Origin: Reticulitermes speratus
Taxonomy: Eukaryota; Arthropoda; Insecta; Blattodea; Rhinotermitidae
Reading direction: 5' to 3'
Assembly (NCBI GenBank): GCA_021186555.1
Contig: JAJKFL010000003.1
Span: 39,719,408 to 39,783,407 of the forward strand
Length of the DNA stretch: 64,000 nt
Of this stretch, positions 10,796 through 23,700 are shown piece by piece (within the stretch, counting starts at the first letter, position 1; the number at the start of each line of letters is the position of its first letter). A model generated the notes under the pieces. That model had not been told where the DNA came from. It saw nothing but the letters and a program-made list of their open reading frames with translations, and searched no databases. Both the position numbers and the translations under genes were made by a program.

Positions 10796-11984
10796 ACGCC
10801 GCACCTTTGCGTACCTTAGGCCTACTGCTTTCAGTTCTTCAGCAGTTCACATTGCACTCTTCCCGTCTCACTGTCTTCATTCACTCAATCAATCAATCAT
10901 TCAAGCAAGTCACTCACCCATACAGGTAATTTCACTAGGTTCCTAAATTGTGTTTAAAGGCACTCTCGTTATTACCCTTAAGTAGGCTGTTGGCACTGAT
11001 GCAGAGTATGTTAGATGCATCAGTGTCATACAGTAATGTTTCCTGACGACTTCTAGATTAATGTTTTAGAGCAGCATACGGTACGAAGTTGGTCTAGATT
11101 ATCATTTGCCAGCAATTCAAAATAGTTTTTAGGAGCCAGCTGACTATTTCCATGGATCAGGGTCTGTTTTTAGAATCTTTTGATCGCACAACTGCTCAGG
11201 AAATCTACTTCCTGCTACCTATAGAATTCAGAAGGTTCATTACAGTGTCCAGGTGGCTTGCCACAGGACCCTGTTTTGAGCCAGTTGAGTCCATTTCACA
11301 CCCCCAAACCCTCTATTTTATTATATTTTCTAATTATCACCCTCCTATATTTGCATAAATTTTTGAAGTGTGACGTCACTACAGGTTTTCCAACTAATTT
11401 TTTTAAAATAAATTTTTCCCATGTTTGCTACGTGTCCCTATAAGATATTCTTCCTTTACGTAATCATCCTAGTAATATGTGTTCAGTTTTTTTTCATGCA
11501 GTTGTTTCCGTCATCCTACAGTTTTTTCGTTCTTTCCTCTACATATTGCCCGCAGTGTCCAGAAAGTTCTACGAACCACCTGTGTTAATCTGCATTTGAG
11601 TCTCTACCGGCGGACTGTGGCACTTCTAATGAGATGGAGAATATGCGGATAGCGATAAGGAAACGTAATTTATCTGTTAGACCTCCCTGGTTTCTTGTTG
11701 GATAGCCTTCACTGTGCAGTGGGACCTATCAGTATTGTATACTCATGGTTTCACTGATACGTGTCCAACTTCAGAAAATAATGTTAACCCAATTTTCGTC
11801 TCGTTAGTCGCTACATGCTGAATTTTGTGGTACTTTTTGTCACCATGTTAAATTTTGAAGCAGTGCTTTATCCTAAATTGTATTTTTTATCCTGTTACAA
11901 GTGGGCAGACTGAATGTTAAAGATATATTAATACTTAGGAATTTTAATTATTCATAAAAGGTCAATGTACATTTATCCCTGTGC
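10796..11984. other. Intron 1: nothing recognised
   Basis: Short CAAT/TCAT-type simple sequence near 10875-10915. Frames at 11152-11443 have no recognisable domain. Confidence 0.5.
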
Positions 11985-12515
11985 GGGCTATGAAGGCATA
12001 TGGGTGAGTGGAGGTATAGCTCCAACCATTCTTAACCTCGGTGCTAGATGCAGGCGAGTGGTCACCTTCATGCCCCCCCCCCCTTTATTCCCGTAGAAAG
12101 CGCCCCTAGCACCCACTGAGTAGAAGACTTGGTGGGCCCCAGAGCCACTCTGGACGTATTGAAGGTATATAAATCTCTTACCCTTGTCGGCAGGGCCGGG
12201 ACAGCTCAGTCGGTATAGCGACTCGCTACGGGCTGGACGGTCCGGGGATCGAATCCCGATGGGGGCGAGGTTTTTCGCAGCCGTCCATACCGGCCCTCGG
12301 GCCCACCCAGCCTCCTATACAATGGGTACCGGGTCTCTTTCCCGGGGGTAAAGCGGCCGGGGCGTGGAGTTGACCACCCACCCCCATCTAGTGCCGAGGT
12401 TAAAGAAAGAGTAGAGCTATACCTCTACTCCCCCTCTGGGCCTTCGTGGCCTGTTCTAGGGAGAACTTTACCTTTACTTTACCTTTACCCTTGTCGGCAA
12501 CCGAACCTCGATTCT
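11985..12515 (-). repeat. SINE-B relative, antisense, split by a second SINE
   Basis: The reverse strand carries the same tail as 1695 and 46818. The copy runs from about 11985 to 12192, is interrupted by the forward SINE at 12193-12484, and resumes at 12485-12515 with CCGAACCTCGATTC, a worn box B region. The sequence TTACCCTTGTCGGCA is present on both sides of the inserted SINE (12178-12192 and 12485-12499). That dates this copy as the older one. Confidence 0.8.
12193..12484 (+). repeat. tRNA-derived SINE, family B, full length
   Basis: The head GGGCCGGGACAGCTCAGTCGGTATAGCG supplies a box A region and GGGATCGAATCCC a box B. A GC-rich body and the shared family tail follow, ending in CTTTA repeats. 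A 15-base direct repeat on both sides is a classical target-site duplication. The copy is well preserved and hence young compared with its host repeat. Confidence 0.9.
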
Positions 12516-13705
12516 TAATATGATTCATTCCCTTTGCATTTATAACGAAATAAACACAACGTTTTACTAAAGTAAAGTTGTGTTGACTGAAAAACCTGCA
12601 TTTTTAGAACCTCGACTCCTCGGTTTCCCAACCATGGTTTAGTCACTACATCGCCCCTACTCCTTCAACGATTCATCGAAACTACGAAATACGGTAGGCG
12701 TATAGTAAATTTAATAATAGTGGTATAATAACGGACCATTAACTATGGATCTATTATAGGGGAGAGAGAGAGCGGAATGTGTTAGCAGATACTGTACGTA
12801 CAAGGGACAGACACGTCAGAAAAGTTCGATAAATTTTTCTCTGTGGCCAGCATAAAAAGTTTATAATAAGGGTTTACGGAACCAGAGCGTGGACGAGATG
12901 CGAGTTAGATAAATGTCCAACGAATGACCGTGCTGAAAAATAATACGTGTTTGCCGTTACGTGAAGATTGGTTATGGCAGACTGTACAGTTTCCACCTTA
13001 CCCATAGATGACGGCCTAATTGTGCTAGGGATCAGGAACATTTGCGACCCTGTGTGCAAGCTGCAGAGTCTAATTCTCGACCACTTTCATTCTCTTTGGC
13101 CACCTGCGGCTTTGAAGGTGACAGGGCACAGAACTGCCTTTCTAGCGTGGTGGACAAAGTGGTGAGCCCGATTTTCTCCGAATACTTTGGTCCCCCCCCC
13201 CCCCCCCCCGGTCGGTTATCATTCCACGAATGCTCCGTGTTCATACGAGTATTCATTCATCTACCGTCAGCGCTATACAGTATAGCCTACATAGAGGCAG
13301 CGTCTCCTAAACAAATCGCGTACAAATAAGAAGCCTTAACACCGGTACGAACACAGTAGCTGCCATATTGATCCATGCTCTGAACTCGTCTCCGGGTCAC
13401 GGGTCAGAACCCTCATATCTTAGAGAACTCCAGACAATGTAACAGACCAGCGGATGCAGCATGTATATGTTAACACAGACCCCAGACCAGTATCCCAACA
13501 AACGCCCTTAAAAATTCATAGGCTATTTCTATTTTCTTGCTGACTACAAATTATGTAATCATTTTAGCAACTTTTACTCCATTTTATAGTGACTTATTTT
13601 ACAATACTGTACGAAGTGGACAATATTAGACCACTCATATTCTACATATACGAATATAACCACATATGTAATAACTGTAAGGTCTATGCAAAATAATCTT
13701 TACGA
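12516..13705. other. Intron 1: nothing recognised apart from a poly-C run
   Basis: A run of cytosines at about 13192-13209 separates chance frames on both strands. The AT-rich sequence just before 13706 resembles the interior of the foldback at 48867-49362 and probably belongs to the hammerhead element. Confidence 0.45.
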
Positions 13706-13749
13706 CCCCCTGAAGATGGTGGTTTAAACCACCGAAATACGTATAGGGG
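13706..13749 (+). ncRNA. Minimal type I hammerhead ribozyme motif
   Basis: CCCC and GGGG form stem I. CTGAAGA is followed by a perfect six-pair stem II (GGTGGT-TTAA-ACCACC), then GAA, the eight-base palindrome ATACGTAT as stem III, and A as cleavage base before GGGG. No core base is missing. The following 60 bases (AATAAACTATTG, TGCATTAGTTGGTG) match the end of the foldback at 48867-49362, so this is a half copy of the same family. Confidence 0.8.
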
Positions 13750-13907
13750 AATTCTAAGAATAAACTATTGTGAAAAAAGTTTATGTGCATTAGTTGGTGT
13801 TTATTGAACATAGCTATTTCTACCTCTTAAAAACAACACATCTGATGTAAGGTGTTCAGTAATTAAGTATATGAAAACGTGTTATATAACTAAATAAAAT
13901 TAATTTT

Positions 13908-14140
13908 CTTCGGCCGTGCCATGGTCCAAGCAGTTAGTCTCCAGCGCCTCATTGCAGAGATCCGGGTTCGATTACAGGCCAGTCCGTATGGGATTTTAGA
14001 TGGACAGAGTGACACTGGAACAGGTTTTTCTCGTAGCACTTCACTTTACCTCTCTCATTATCATTCCATCCTTCCTCCGTAATCACATTTCGTTCATCTA
14101 CCACCGACGTGATATATTCTTAGCAAATGACAACGCTGTT
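13908..14140 (+). repeat. tRNA-derived SINE, family C
   Basis: A head GTGCCATGGTCCAAGCAGTTAG and a box B-like GGGTTCGATTAC are followed by a tail with TTCATCTACCACCGACGTGATATATTCTTAGCA. The same tail occurs on the reverse strand at 60418-60640. The tRNA fold is decayed. Confidence 0.7.
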
Positions 14141-15593
14141 AAACGAAACATTTCCCTCTCTCTCTCCTGTTTCTCCAATTTTCTTGTCACTGGTCTAGTT
14201 GCTAGGCGACCGTAACTGGTTTACCTGTAAAGTAGCATTTCCCAACGTTTTTGGTTCCGTGAAACCCGTTCATGGTAATATACAATTTCTCGAACCCTCC
14301 TACGAAACAATTTTGTAGTGATTATGTCACTTTCGCGTGTTCTGATGTAGGAAATGCTGTCGATTTATTAGGCTGAATGTACCAAGAAACCTATTTTCAG
14401 TTTCTGCTCAGTGCACGACGTAGGACTATTACGTTTACTTCTACAGAGTAAAAAAGTAGAGTAAATTTCGATCGAAGTCACGGCACGAGCCCATTTGAAG
14501 GTCGATGCTTGCCGACTACCCAAGTCATAATTGCATTCCTTCCTAAAAAGGAAAGAAATAAGCTCTTTAGACCACCGTGCTCTTTATGTGAATGTGTGTG
14601 TGTATGTATGTGGATGTCTCTTTATTTAAACTTTTTCATATGCAGGAAATGCCGCTGTAAGATATCACAAGTCTGCTCTTTGAATTTCCTGCAATCAATA
14701 AGAACATGGCGGACACGCGAATTCTTGAGGCGGGAAATACAGTGGCGCTACTTTGTTCCAGGTTTCGAAAAGATGTGGAATAACAGATAATTGAAAATAT
14801 GCGACATACGTTACAGTTATGTTTTTGTGTAACGTAAAGTAACCATATGGTGGCCGTGCAAATGTGTTCTTTACCATTCGGTTTGATGGCAACCGCTAAT
14901 AAACCACTGGAGGTAGGCATGTGAAATTCGGCACTGAGGCAGATCACAAAGTACCTACGCGATATGAAGATGTCCCACAACAGTCTGCCAAGCTTCAGGT
15001 GTCAATTCATTGATTGGTTTTGAATGCAAAGTGTTATATTAACATGGACCGAAATCTCATCTTTATGTAATCACCGCCCGTTCCAATACGACATCCTCAT
15101 GAGTGCCGAGATCCTGCAATCAGCCGTGTCATGTGTACACACCCACCAGCCGGCAGGTAGTTTGCGTTCAGTCGCCGCGGAGAAAACAAAATCTGTGTTT
15201 GATTGTTCGTGCAAAATGTCGTGTGCGATCGAGGGATATTACACAGTTCACAGATGATGATTACGCAGACATATAACGGTGTCAGTAAAACAGGCATGTT
15301 CTCGTTTCACTGAAAGATAAGTCGCAGACGGCATCCAAAACATCGTAGGAATTCTTGATTTCAGCAGTTAATACTAAAACCAAATACTTCAAAATCACAT
15401 CGTACTGTTTCTTTTGCATTTGGTGGTCAGACTTAACACAGTATTGAAAATACGTGTTTATGGTATTAAACATAGGTTTTGAAGTAGACACATGGAATGT
15501 GAAACTTCTTCAGTGATGAGGTACTTACATAGAAGTATAGATTTCCTTATCTGCACAACAATATTTTCTATCGTTATATGTAAATATAATAAC
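14141..15593. other. Intron 1: nothing recognised
   Basis: Frames at 14509-14980 and 15024-15491 have no recognisable domains and no splice pattern linking them to the gene. Confidence 0.45.
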
Positions 15594-15607
15594 TATAATA
15601 GTATATG

Positions 15608-15864
15608 CCGATCCCAGTGGCCGTGCGGTCTAAGGCGTGGGTCTGGTGCCGCTCGCTTACTGGGATTGTGGGTTCGAATCCTGCCGGGGGGCATGGACGT
15701 CTGTCTCTTGTGAGTGTTGTGTGTTATCAGGTACAGGTCTATGCGACGAGCTGATCCCTCGTCCAGAGGAGTCCTACCGAATGTGGCGTGTCTGAGTGTG
15801 ATCGTGAAGCGTCGAACAATGAGGCGGCTTAGGCCCCCAAGGGGCTGTTGAGTCATTGGGAAAA
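15608..15864 (+). repeat. tRNA-derived SINE, family A, with 14-bp target duplication
   Basis: The same head and tail as the copy at 7011, with box A (GTGGCCGTGCGGTCTAAGG) and box B (GGTTCGAATCC). The 14 bases TATAATAGTATATG occur at 15594-15607 and again at 15865-15878, a clear target-site duplication that fixes both ends. Confidence 0.92.
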
Positions 15865-15884
15865 TATAATAGTATATGATCTTT

Positions 15885-15935
15885 TAGGACACGTTCCGAC
15901 CTGTATAGGTCATTTTCAGGTTTATTCTAGAACGT
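15885..15935 (-). ncRNA. Degenerate hammerhead-like motif
   Basis: On the reverse strand, CTGAAAA (core base G8 lost) precedes a stem II GACCT-ATAC-AGGTC and then GGAACGTGTC. An A is missing next to GAA. Related to the intact motifs but probably dead. Confidence 0.4.
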
Positions 15936-16949
15936 AATGAGGTTTTAGTTTTGTGTATTGTGCTTGCGTGGTAACTGTGATGCGGTGTACTTCTATTTAA
16001 ATACTTCATCATATAACACAACGGGATGCAAATAATAAAGATTCTGCAATGACGCTGTAAGCAAGGGTTTTACTGCGTCAGTCGTGCGTCACTTTCAGAC
16101 TTATGACGTCAGTATCCACCTGCTCGATAAGAAATTCGTATTTCAGTAGAGGGCGCTTATATTAAAGGGAAAGAATAGCGCATTAACTGAAAAAAGAATC
16201 TTCTAAAATTATTTGGCTGTTTTACGACTGATACACGATATCTGGTCCAATACTTTTCTGATTTAATAGGAGAAAATTTAGGAACTATAAGCGTGGTATA
16301 ATAATTGTAAAGTATTCGCTCTCATTTTATTGATTATCTCCAAAACCACAATTCTTAACAGGAACAAGTTATTGGGCTTGAATTGTTGTTTCCAACACCT
16401 CTTTTTCGAATCATTTTTTGCTCATATAAGTAAGGATTTTTCAATTTATAACGCGAATACACTTGCAAAAGCGAGCCAGCCTAAACAATAACTTACGCTG
16501 CATCATATAATGAAAACTGTACTTCAGAGAGTTTCACTCCAGAAACACATGTAGGTCTGCAGCAAAAAGATCGTTGTTTTTCTCGGATTTTGATGAAAAT
16601 TGGAAAAGTTTCGTAAAATTCAAATTTCATGAAAATTCTATCAGCGTTTCTCGAATTGTTACACGCGGACGGATAGATAAGGCGAAGCGAAGAGGGGCGT
16701 TTTTGCAACTTTTCCTTGTGAACACGTCAAAAAAACTATTCCGAGGAGGAAACGATGATTTAAGAGGAAGGAAGTAACAGGTGATAGTAGAAAATATAGT
16801 TGTGAGGAGCTTTAAAATTATTACTGATTCCAAGGACCACAATCCTTTCTGAGAAGCTAATATTTTATTCCTTAAATTTTGACGGCATTATTTCAGAATT
16901 ATACCCATTAAATATGTGGACTCTTTCAATCGTTTAACGCATTAAATTG
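15936..16949. other. Intron 1: old dispersed repeat at 16560-16690
   Basis: The stretch TTTTGATGAAAATTGGAAAA to ACACGCGGACGGATAGATAA resembles 20600-20750 (same order of modules, ending in a GGACAGACAG-type tract). The rest is featureless. Confidence 0.5.
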
Positions 16950-17232
16950 AGCTTAGTAAATACGACACTACGTCTTGGGGGTAGGATCGGCACCCATTTC
17001 AGGCTTGCTTCTAAAACATGTCACACAATTATAAACACTGTTCTTTTGAAAAAACTAAAGTTAAGTCAGTGGACAAATTACGTCTGCGTTTTGGAACTTG
17101 TTTCTTTCACTGGTTGGACTTTAGTTTGTGTTATATAACAGCGTTTGTAATTATGTGATAATATTATGTCTTAGAAGCAAGCCTGAAGAAGGTGTCGATC
17201 CTGGCCCTGAAACCTAGTGTTGCGTTTATTAA
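16950..17232. mobile_element. Foldback element with hammerhead-like arms
   Basis: About 95 bases at 16950-17045 recur as a diverged reverse complement at 17135-17232; the shared core is CAGGCTTGCTTCTAA versus TTAGAAGCAAGCCTG. The right arm carries GCCTGAAGAAGGTGTCG and CCTGAAACCTAGTGTTGC, the order of a hammerhead core, but stem II and stem III are worn. Same architecture as 6205-6756. Confidence 0.6.
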
Positions 17233-17399
17233 ATTATTTTAGATAAGTTAGACGATGGAAAAAGTCAACAAAATCATTAATAAACCTAATACTTTTTCGA
17301 ATGTTCAAGAAATTTCCCGGTTTTTTTTGTAGGAACTCACCGTCACCATCAATTTACAATTGATGGTGATGTTGACAGCCGACAAGGGATGATCCTCCG

Positions 17400-17600
17400 A
17401 CTAAGGTGTTAGATTGTAGGCTGGATTCGTCTGGCTCAGGATAGGAACCAGTATCGTACTTCTGCGAACATGGTAATTAAACTGCGGGTGCCATAAAAGG
17501 CAAGAAATATCTTGACCATACAAGAGATTGTTAGGTTTGCAACCAGTCTGCTCCATGGGGGTGGCTGGTTAGAGGAGAAGAACTTAATGATGATGAGTTG
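17400..17600 (+). mobile_element. 5'-truncated LINE 3' end
   Basis: GGCTGGATTCGTCTGGCTCAGGATAGGAACC and the following GCGAACATGGTAATTAAACTGCGGGTGCC match the end of the reverse transcriptase frame (WIxLAQDRxxxxxxxNMVIKLRVP type) and its 3' trailer, as at 57660-57790. Confidence 0.7.
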
Positions 17601-19894
17601 CAGTACTGCGTTTTGGGCCTAAACATAACAAAAGTCTTACTACCAAAACAGAATCCACATTCATAACCACAAAGTGTAGAAAGTTTTGCCTACACATCAT
17701 ATGAATAAGAATAACAAAAATAATTGAATCGTGTGTTTAATTAATAAAATTCTTTGAAATTTCCTTTCGGAACTTCTAACAGTGTAGTAGTGGTCAATTT
17801 TGTGCTTCAATCAACGCAACGCAACGCCATCTGTTGGGAACAAGAAACTGCTCGTTAAACGAGCGCTTGGGGTTTCAAGCATCCGGCTTTTATAGGTTAG
17901 GACCTGTAATTGGAAGTGTATTACGGCACCAACAAATTGTCCACCTGAAGTTAAGAATAGACTATTGCTTTTAATGGCAACAACATTGCAACAGGGTATT
18001 ATACGGGTCGTCCAGGTACAAGAGAGGCAAGGAAAGCACACAGACACTGCAATTCAGGGTTTAGAAACAGGCTTCATCCACCTAATGCTGTAGATTTACC
18101 ACTATCTGAAGAAATGAACTCGGTGTAATGAGTTCTATAGAAGTAAACACTGAATAAACTACATACCTTCTATGTCAAACCGTAACTAAAAGATATCTTG
18201 TCCCTGCTATAATCGCTGATATTCCAAATCACATTAAGTGATGTGACGTGAGTTTCAAGTATAAACAAGAGATAATTTTTGAGAAGTGGGAAGTGAAGGT
18301 TCGGAAAATCAATAAATGTGCAAGACAGGTTGAGCTCCGAGTACGTTCCACTTTCTCATAACAACGGTTACTATGGCAACCATATCATCACACTGAATTC
18401 TCTCGCGCATTTTCCCTGATCCCCTTCTTCCCGTGCCCCGTTTTTGCAATGTGTAACCCTGTCATACACCGCCTTCCTTCTCTTATAATGTGCCTTCCGT
18501 TCATATTTAATTCTCGTTTTCAGCGGATTTCCTCACTCTCGTACGTTTTGTTTTCATGTTTTCAGTGTTGTACTTGTTCTGTCTCTAAACTCGATTGCTT
18601 TATTCAGTCCACACTTTATCCATTAAGTTATTTTTATTTCAAGCACGGAAGTAATCTTCATTGTCTAAGCATCAATAACCAACCCATTACTTTCATTCCC
18701 GTGCCAGTAATATACAGTGAAACGCACATATGCGCACGTGTCTATGTAACAAGAGAATATGTTTGTTTTTTATGTTATGTTATGTTATATTATGTCTGTG
18801 TTTGTTTGTGTCTGCCTGTGACGGCCATAATTCACTCGAAAATATAGAGAGAAAGTTTAAATTTTGGCAGTAGTTTTGAGGTGATTATGAGATATGTCAT
18901 ACCAAAAATAATCAAAATCGGTCCATGGGATCATAGTCGACCCACAGGGTTTCTGTCCAGTGGAATGTTGGGTTAAATTTTAAGTTAAGCAAAATAGGTA
19001 AAGATATTACCTCATGTGAAATGTCTGGCTCTACCGAATGCAAAAATGTGTACCAAAACTGTAGTGTATAACTTTCACTGTCAAGGACTGAAAGGACAAA
19101 AATTGGATTCATGAAAGGATTAGTTCGAGTTGAAGTTTATTTGAATTGTCGAAACTTTAAAGGGTGTTGAATAGGCTGAAATATAGAACCAAGGACTGAA
19201 TGACAAGAAAAATAATAGGTTGATGTGCGCCCTTTTTGGAAGACCTCGTTTCGGTAAATAATTGATAAAACACTGCAGTTAGGCATTTGGCGTTTAATAT
19301 GGGAATAGATCGTGAGCTTCGCTAAATACATGATATGAGGTATGGCTTGTAATTCAGAAAATGTAAACATGACGACGATGCGATAATTTGTTTTTCTCTT
19401 CTACATATTTAAGCCAAACACTGTACAATCCCACACGAGAACGTACTGCATACTTAAGGCTAAATGTACCACAGACGACTGCATATAATTATCGCAAACT
19501 GTTGTTCCACATCGCAGACATGAAATAGAGATTACGCACAGAAGTACTTCATACCCCCATATTGTGTGTATGACCCATACTGGCGTACGTGTCATACACA
19601 CAATATGAGGGGTATTTGTGTCTTTTGTTTGATTCGCACAATAAACAGCAATTGATTCCCTAAAAATCATTATGTGACTGGTCTTTCTAAAGTATGCGGA
19701 CTGTGTTCTCTGTGAAGTATGAACTGAATTTATAAGTTAGTACATTATTTAGATGAACATCAGTATTCAAAGGTTCCGTAACGTCAGATATAAGAAAGCT
19801 TTATGAAAAGACACAATAGTCAGGATAAGAATTAACCAAAAATATGAAAAAGTGGTGTCTTGAAATAAATTATACAAAATAAGAATTAAACGCG
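17601..19894. other. Intron 1: mostly featureless, one short inverted repeat
   Basis: At 19551-19615, 24 bases (ATACCCCCATATTGTGTGTATGAC) are repeated as a reverse complement after a 16-base loop, probably a tiny foldback element. GGTTACTATGGCAACC at 18366-18381 resembles a palindromic RFX X-box. Open frames such as 18449-18847 show no domain. Confidence 0.45.
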
Positions 19895-20015
19895 GGCGCT
19901 TATGAATGCGGTAATGAACCTTCGGGTTCCACAAAATGCGGGGAATTTCTGGACTAGCTGAGGACCTGATAGCTTCTCAGGAAGGACTGTGCTCCATGGA
20001 GTTAGTTAGTTGAGA
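19895..20015 (+). mobile_element. LINE 3' end fragment
   Basis: GCGCTTATGAATGCGGTAATGAACCTTCGGGTTCC, the trailer with GGACTAGCTGAGGACCTGAT, and TCCATGGAGTTAGTTAGTTGA closely match the element at 57690-57800. Confidence 0.75.
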
Positions 20016-20594
20016 CGAATTAAACGAGTTTGAATATACAAAATTTTAATAGAAGATGATTAGGGGGATAAAGCTGTTATTGTACAAGCAAGATGTACAT
20101 ATAGAACTTCAAATGATCAACAGATAGTAGGTCCACGTTTGGGGCAATGTTGTAAAGATGGGCGAAACCGTCCAAAATATGAATGGAGTGTGTACACACT
20201 GAATGTTGCACAACAGTTGATATAATGTGCTGAAGACTGATTATACACGATTGCCTCCGGGACATTTCGAACGTTGAAACACACGCGCCGAGGCACAAGG
20301 CGTCTTTCATATTAAGTTAACAATCCGAACTTCCCTGTACGTTAAAAGGGCAAGTGATGACGACAGCATGCTTGCTAGGATAGGATATTATTTTTACGAG
20401 GCAACTTCCAGGTTAACTACTTATATGGTTGCACTGCCAAGTTAGACAATTACCACACTCGAAAATTAATATGAGGGACTATTATGTTTATGAACAAGAA
20501 AGGCAGTGTAGGTAAAACGTAACATCGTGGCGCGTTCGTGTAATGTTCATACCTCCTCAGTCGCCGGCAACAAGATAAAGTATTTAGATTTTCA

Positions 20595-20770
20595 CGTGAA
20601 GTGCCCGATACTGTTGCCCGATTTTAACAAAATTTGGAACTTCTTGACAGATTTTCATAAAACTCCCCAACGTCAAATTTCACGGAAATCTGTCCAGTGG
20701 GAGCCGCGCTGATACACGCGGACAGGCGGACAGACATGCAGGCAGGTAGGCAGACAGACGGGCCTGACGA
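20595..20770 (+). repeat. Dispersed repeat ending in a GGACAGACAG tract
   Basis: Text such as GCCCGATTTTAACAAAATTTGGAAC, then GATTTTCATAAAACT, then CACGCGGACAGGCGGACAGA also appears at 16560-16690 and, more diverged, at 8860-9130. Family unknown to me. Confidence 0.5.
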
Positions 20771-23700
20771 AGCAAATATGTGCTTTTCGCGACTTATGCG
20801 AACTTGCCTAAAAAGGGCGCAATGCAACACTTGACATGCCGCATGACAATACTTAATTGATGCCATTAGTCGTAAAGCATTTGATGTTCTCTGCACAATA
20901 ACAAGAAATTCATGAAATCAATTAATTCTGGTGACCACCAAATAGGCCTACAATATACCTTAATTCTAGGTCACTGCTTCTACAGCAACCTGCTCGGTCC
21001 TAATTATTTGCACGAAATGACGCACTTCATAAACTGATAAATAAAGACATATACTACTTACGTTCTACTGCAAACAGATTAATAATTATTGGTCCTTAGG
21101 TTGCACGGCGCATTACTGTTTGAAGTTGGCTATCAAATTTATGGTGCAGTAAGCAGTACACGTGACTTAGGTGTACGGCTTATTCAGGGATGGAGAACAC
21201 ACGTCTAATTTAAGAACAGCCGCAAAGTACGTTAGTGTGTCAGTAACACGCTACGTGCTTGGCGTTTTAAAATTTCTGTTCAGTGAATGACATGCCTTGC
21301 GTGGCTAGTGCAAATGAAAATGGCGGAATTCAATCATCTGGTACGATGTGGCAGTAATTAAATTCAGTTTTTCCCCAATCACTGAGGGGTAGAGTCGGCA
21401 GTACTGACTGGTTTGGCAACCAAATATGGAAAAGCAACTGATTAACTTACACTTTCTATAGATCCTTGTAGGGGTGCACAAATTTTTAAAATTCTAGGAT
21501 CCACCTCAAAATTCTAGGAGCAGGTAGGGTGACATGAAGCAAGTATCACACTGAGGATCCACGAGTACTGTGGGCCACCGTACAAAATTTAGTCGCCACG
21601 GCGACCTGGTGCCCGAGTCTTGCGCAGTCCAGTTTCCTTGCAAGCACATTTACTGCTTTGTAATCTCTTGGGACAAGAAACAAGAAATTTCGAGCTGAAT
21701 TCATAAAGCCCAGTGTTACGTTGCATATATTTTTAGTACTACGGAAGTATTACAGTTGCTGGCATTTCTTTCTACTTTTGTGAATAATTTAATATTTAAA
21801 TACCTAATCTGTACAACAGGTTAAAGCGAAACATGTTCACAGAATCTACAAAACCTTTCATGGATTGTGTATTTGACAGCGTAATTAAATTAAAGCAAAT
21901 CAAATTTATGTGTTAAGTTTTCAAATACATTTTTTTAGTAGTGACTGGTAACACAAGATTCTTGCCAGGGCATATGCACTATATTTCTTACGAATGACTA
22001 AAATTTAAGTTATACAATTTATTCTGTTTTGAGAGGTTCTAATTTCATTTAAATTGTTATAGGTCTATACAAAGAAGTATTTCTGATTATTTTCTCCCCC
22101 GCTCCTCTAAACCGTGCACCGTCTTTTCAACTTGGTTTCTCCACTCCCATTTTAATTCATGTAAAAATTTGCCTCGGTTTTTCAATTCTGTAGTATTGGT
22201 ACAAATTATTGTTTTCTTATTTGCTATTTTTTCTTTATGTCTCGCCATTTATCGTGCAAAAATATCTATTGTACCGGAAATCTTTTCGTCACGGGACTGC
22301 TCGTCGTAGCTCGGACGTCATCGCTGCTACATAGCAACCGGTGATGCCGCCCGCTCTGCCTGCTCAGTTCCTCGTGTACTTCCACGGCACAGAGGGCTGC
22401 CCGTGATGTGTGGTCGCCCCGGCCAGGCTAATAACTTGGTGTCCTTTAAAACCGATATCTTTTACACTTTGTCGGCCTAGGACAGAGCTGGCGAACCTTC
22501 TTGAGAGAGAGCGCGTTCCCAAATTGCTGATAATTTTCGGTGGAATTCTTTCGCATGTTAAAACCTGAGTTTAGTGGCGCCATATTTCCGATTATCGAGT
22601 GATGTCTTAGCGCCCCGGGCAGCTGCCCAGTTGGCCTGCCCCTAAAGTCCGGCCCTGACGGCGCCATCTGTAGGAAAACTTCCGATGTTTAAAACGGAAG
22701 CCTAATATTGGTCCAAACAGTAGGATATACTGTCTATTGATTTTCAAGGTAATAAGAATTTCCCCCACACTGTAGCCAAAAATATATCTTTCCTCGTATC
22801 ACAAAATATAGTGAAGTGCAGGCTTGATGAAAATCCTCTAAAAATGGACAGCGTACCACTTTACATAGAAGAAATGGCAGACAGCTTTCTGTCAGAACTT
22901 ATGGATTGTGTTGATAAGAGCATTTTCTGTTCCTCGCAACTACGAAACAGTAGACGCAGCTGATTTTCTGAAGGTTTATTTTACTTTATATATTTTTTGC
23001 TAATTGCCAACTGGAAGTACAGGACAATTAGTGTTCTTATTCACTTAAAATTGTATGTATTGTGTAGTGTACAGGAATTTTAGCGTACATAGCAACATCA
23101 GTTATAAGGAATAAGAGTGGAGTAGCATTTCACGTAAATGTCGTAACACGTGATGCAAAATTAAGCTACTCTCACAGATAAAAGAATGACATCTGATTGT
23201 AAGTTACGATTTGTATTAGGCGAATCAGTGAAAGTTATTAATTTCGTTCAAGCTGTACTATTAAATGTGAAATTGTTTTCCTTACTATGCAGTCAGATTG
23301 CAGCAAACACGGCACACTAATTCACACAAAAGTTAGGTAGCTATCCCCGGTAACGTCCTTACGAACAGCTCTGAGTTAACGTGATGCAAAGCCCACATTT
23401 TTAACAATTACCATTTTGAACTGTTTTTTGCCCTTGATAGTAATGTTTGGGCTAAAAATCGTGTATCTCTATAACACGAAAGGTTCGTACAGAAAATAAG
23501 TTTACTTTGTATACATTTTGCATTTTTTATTTTGATTTTAATAAGAACTTTTCACATTCAGTTGCAGTGACATGTCACTACTTTCCCACTCAGTCGCTCC
23601 TACAGCTGAAGCATTTATCATATCGCTGGACGAGCTTTCCTGTTCTCTGTTGATAGAAGTTCGTGTCTTTTTCACCAAATATCGTGTCACTGCTGTTCCC

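Noticed and set aside
7011..15864. tRNA genes suggested by box A and box B at 7020-7090 and 15615-15685
   Set aside because: No intact acceptor stem or cloverleaf, and each head is fused to a shared tail of about 170 bases; they are SINEs.
17340..17372. Small hairpin CACCATCAATTTACAATTGATGGTG
   Set aside because: Short and isolated; no hammerhead boxes, terminator context or repeat copies seen.
18449..18847. 132-codon frame rich in C, F and Y
   Set aside because: Low-complexity codon use typical of T-rich DNA, with no recognisable motif.
20190..20290. CTGAAGACTGA followed by GTTGAAACAC, possible hammerhead
   Set aside because: No plausible stem II or stem I pairing between the boxes.
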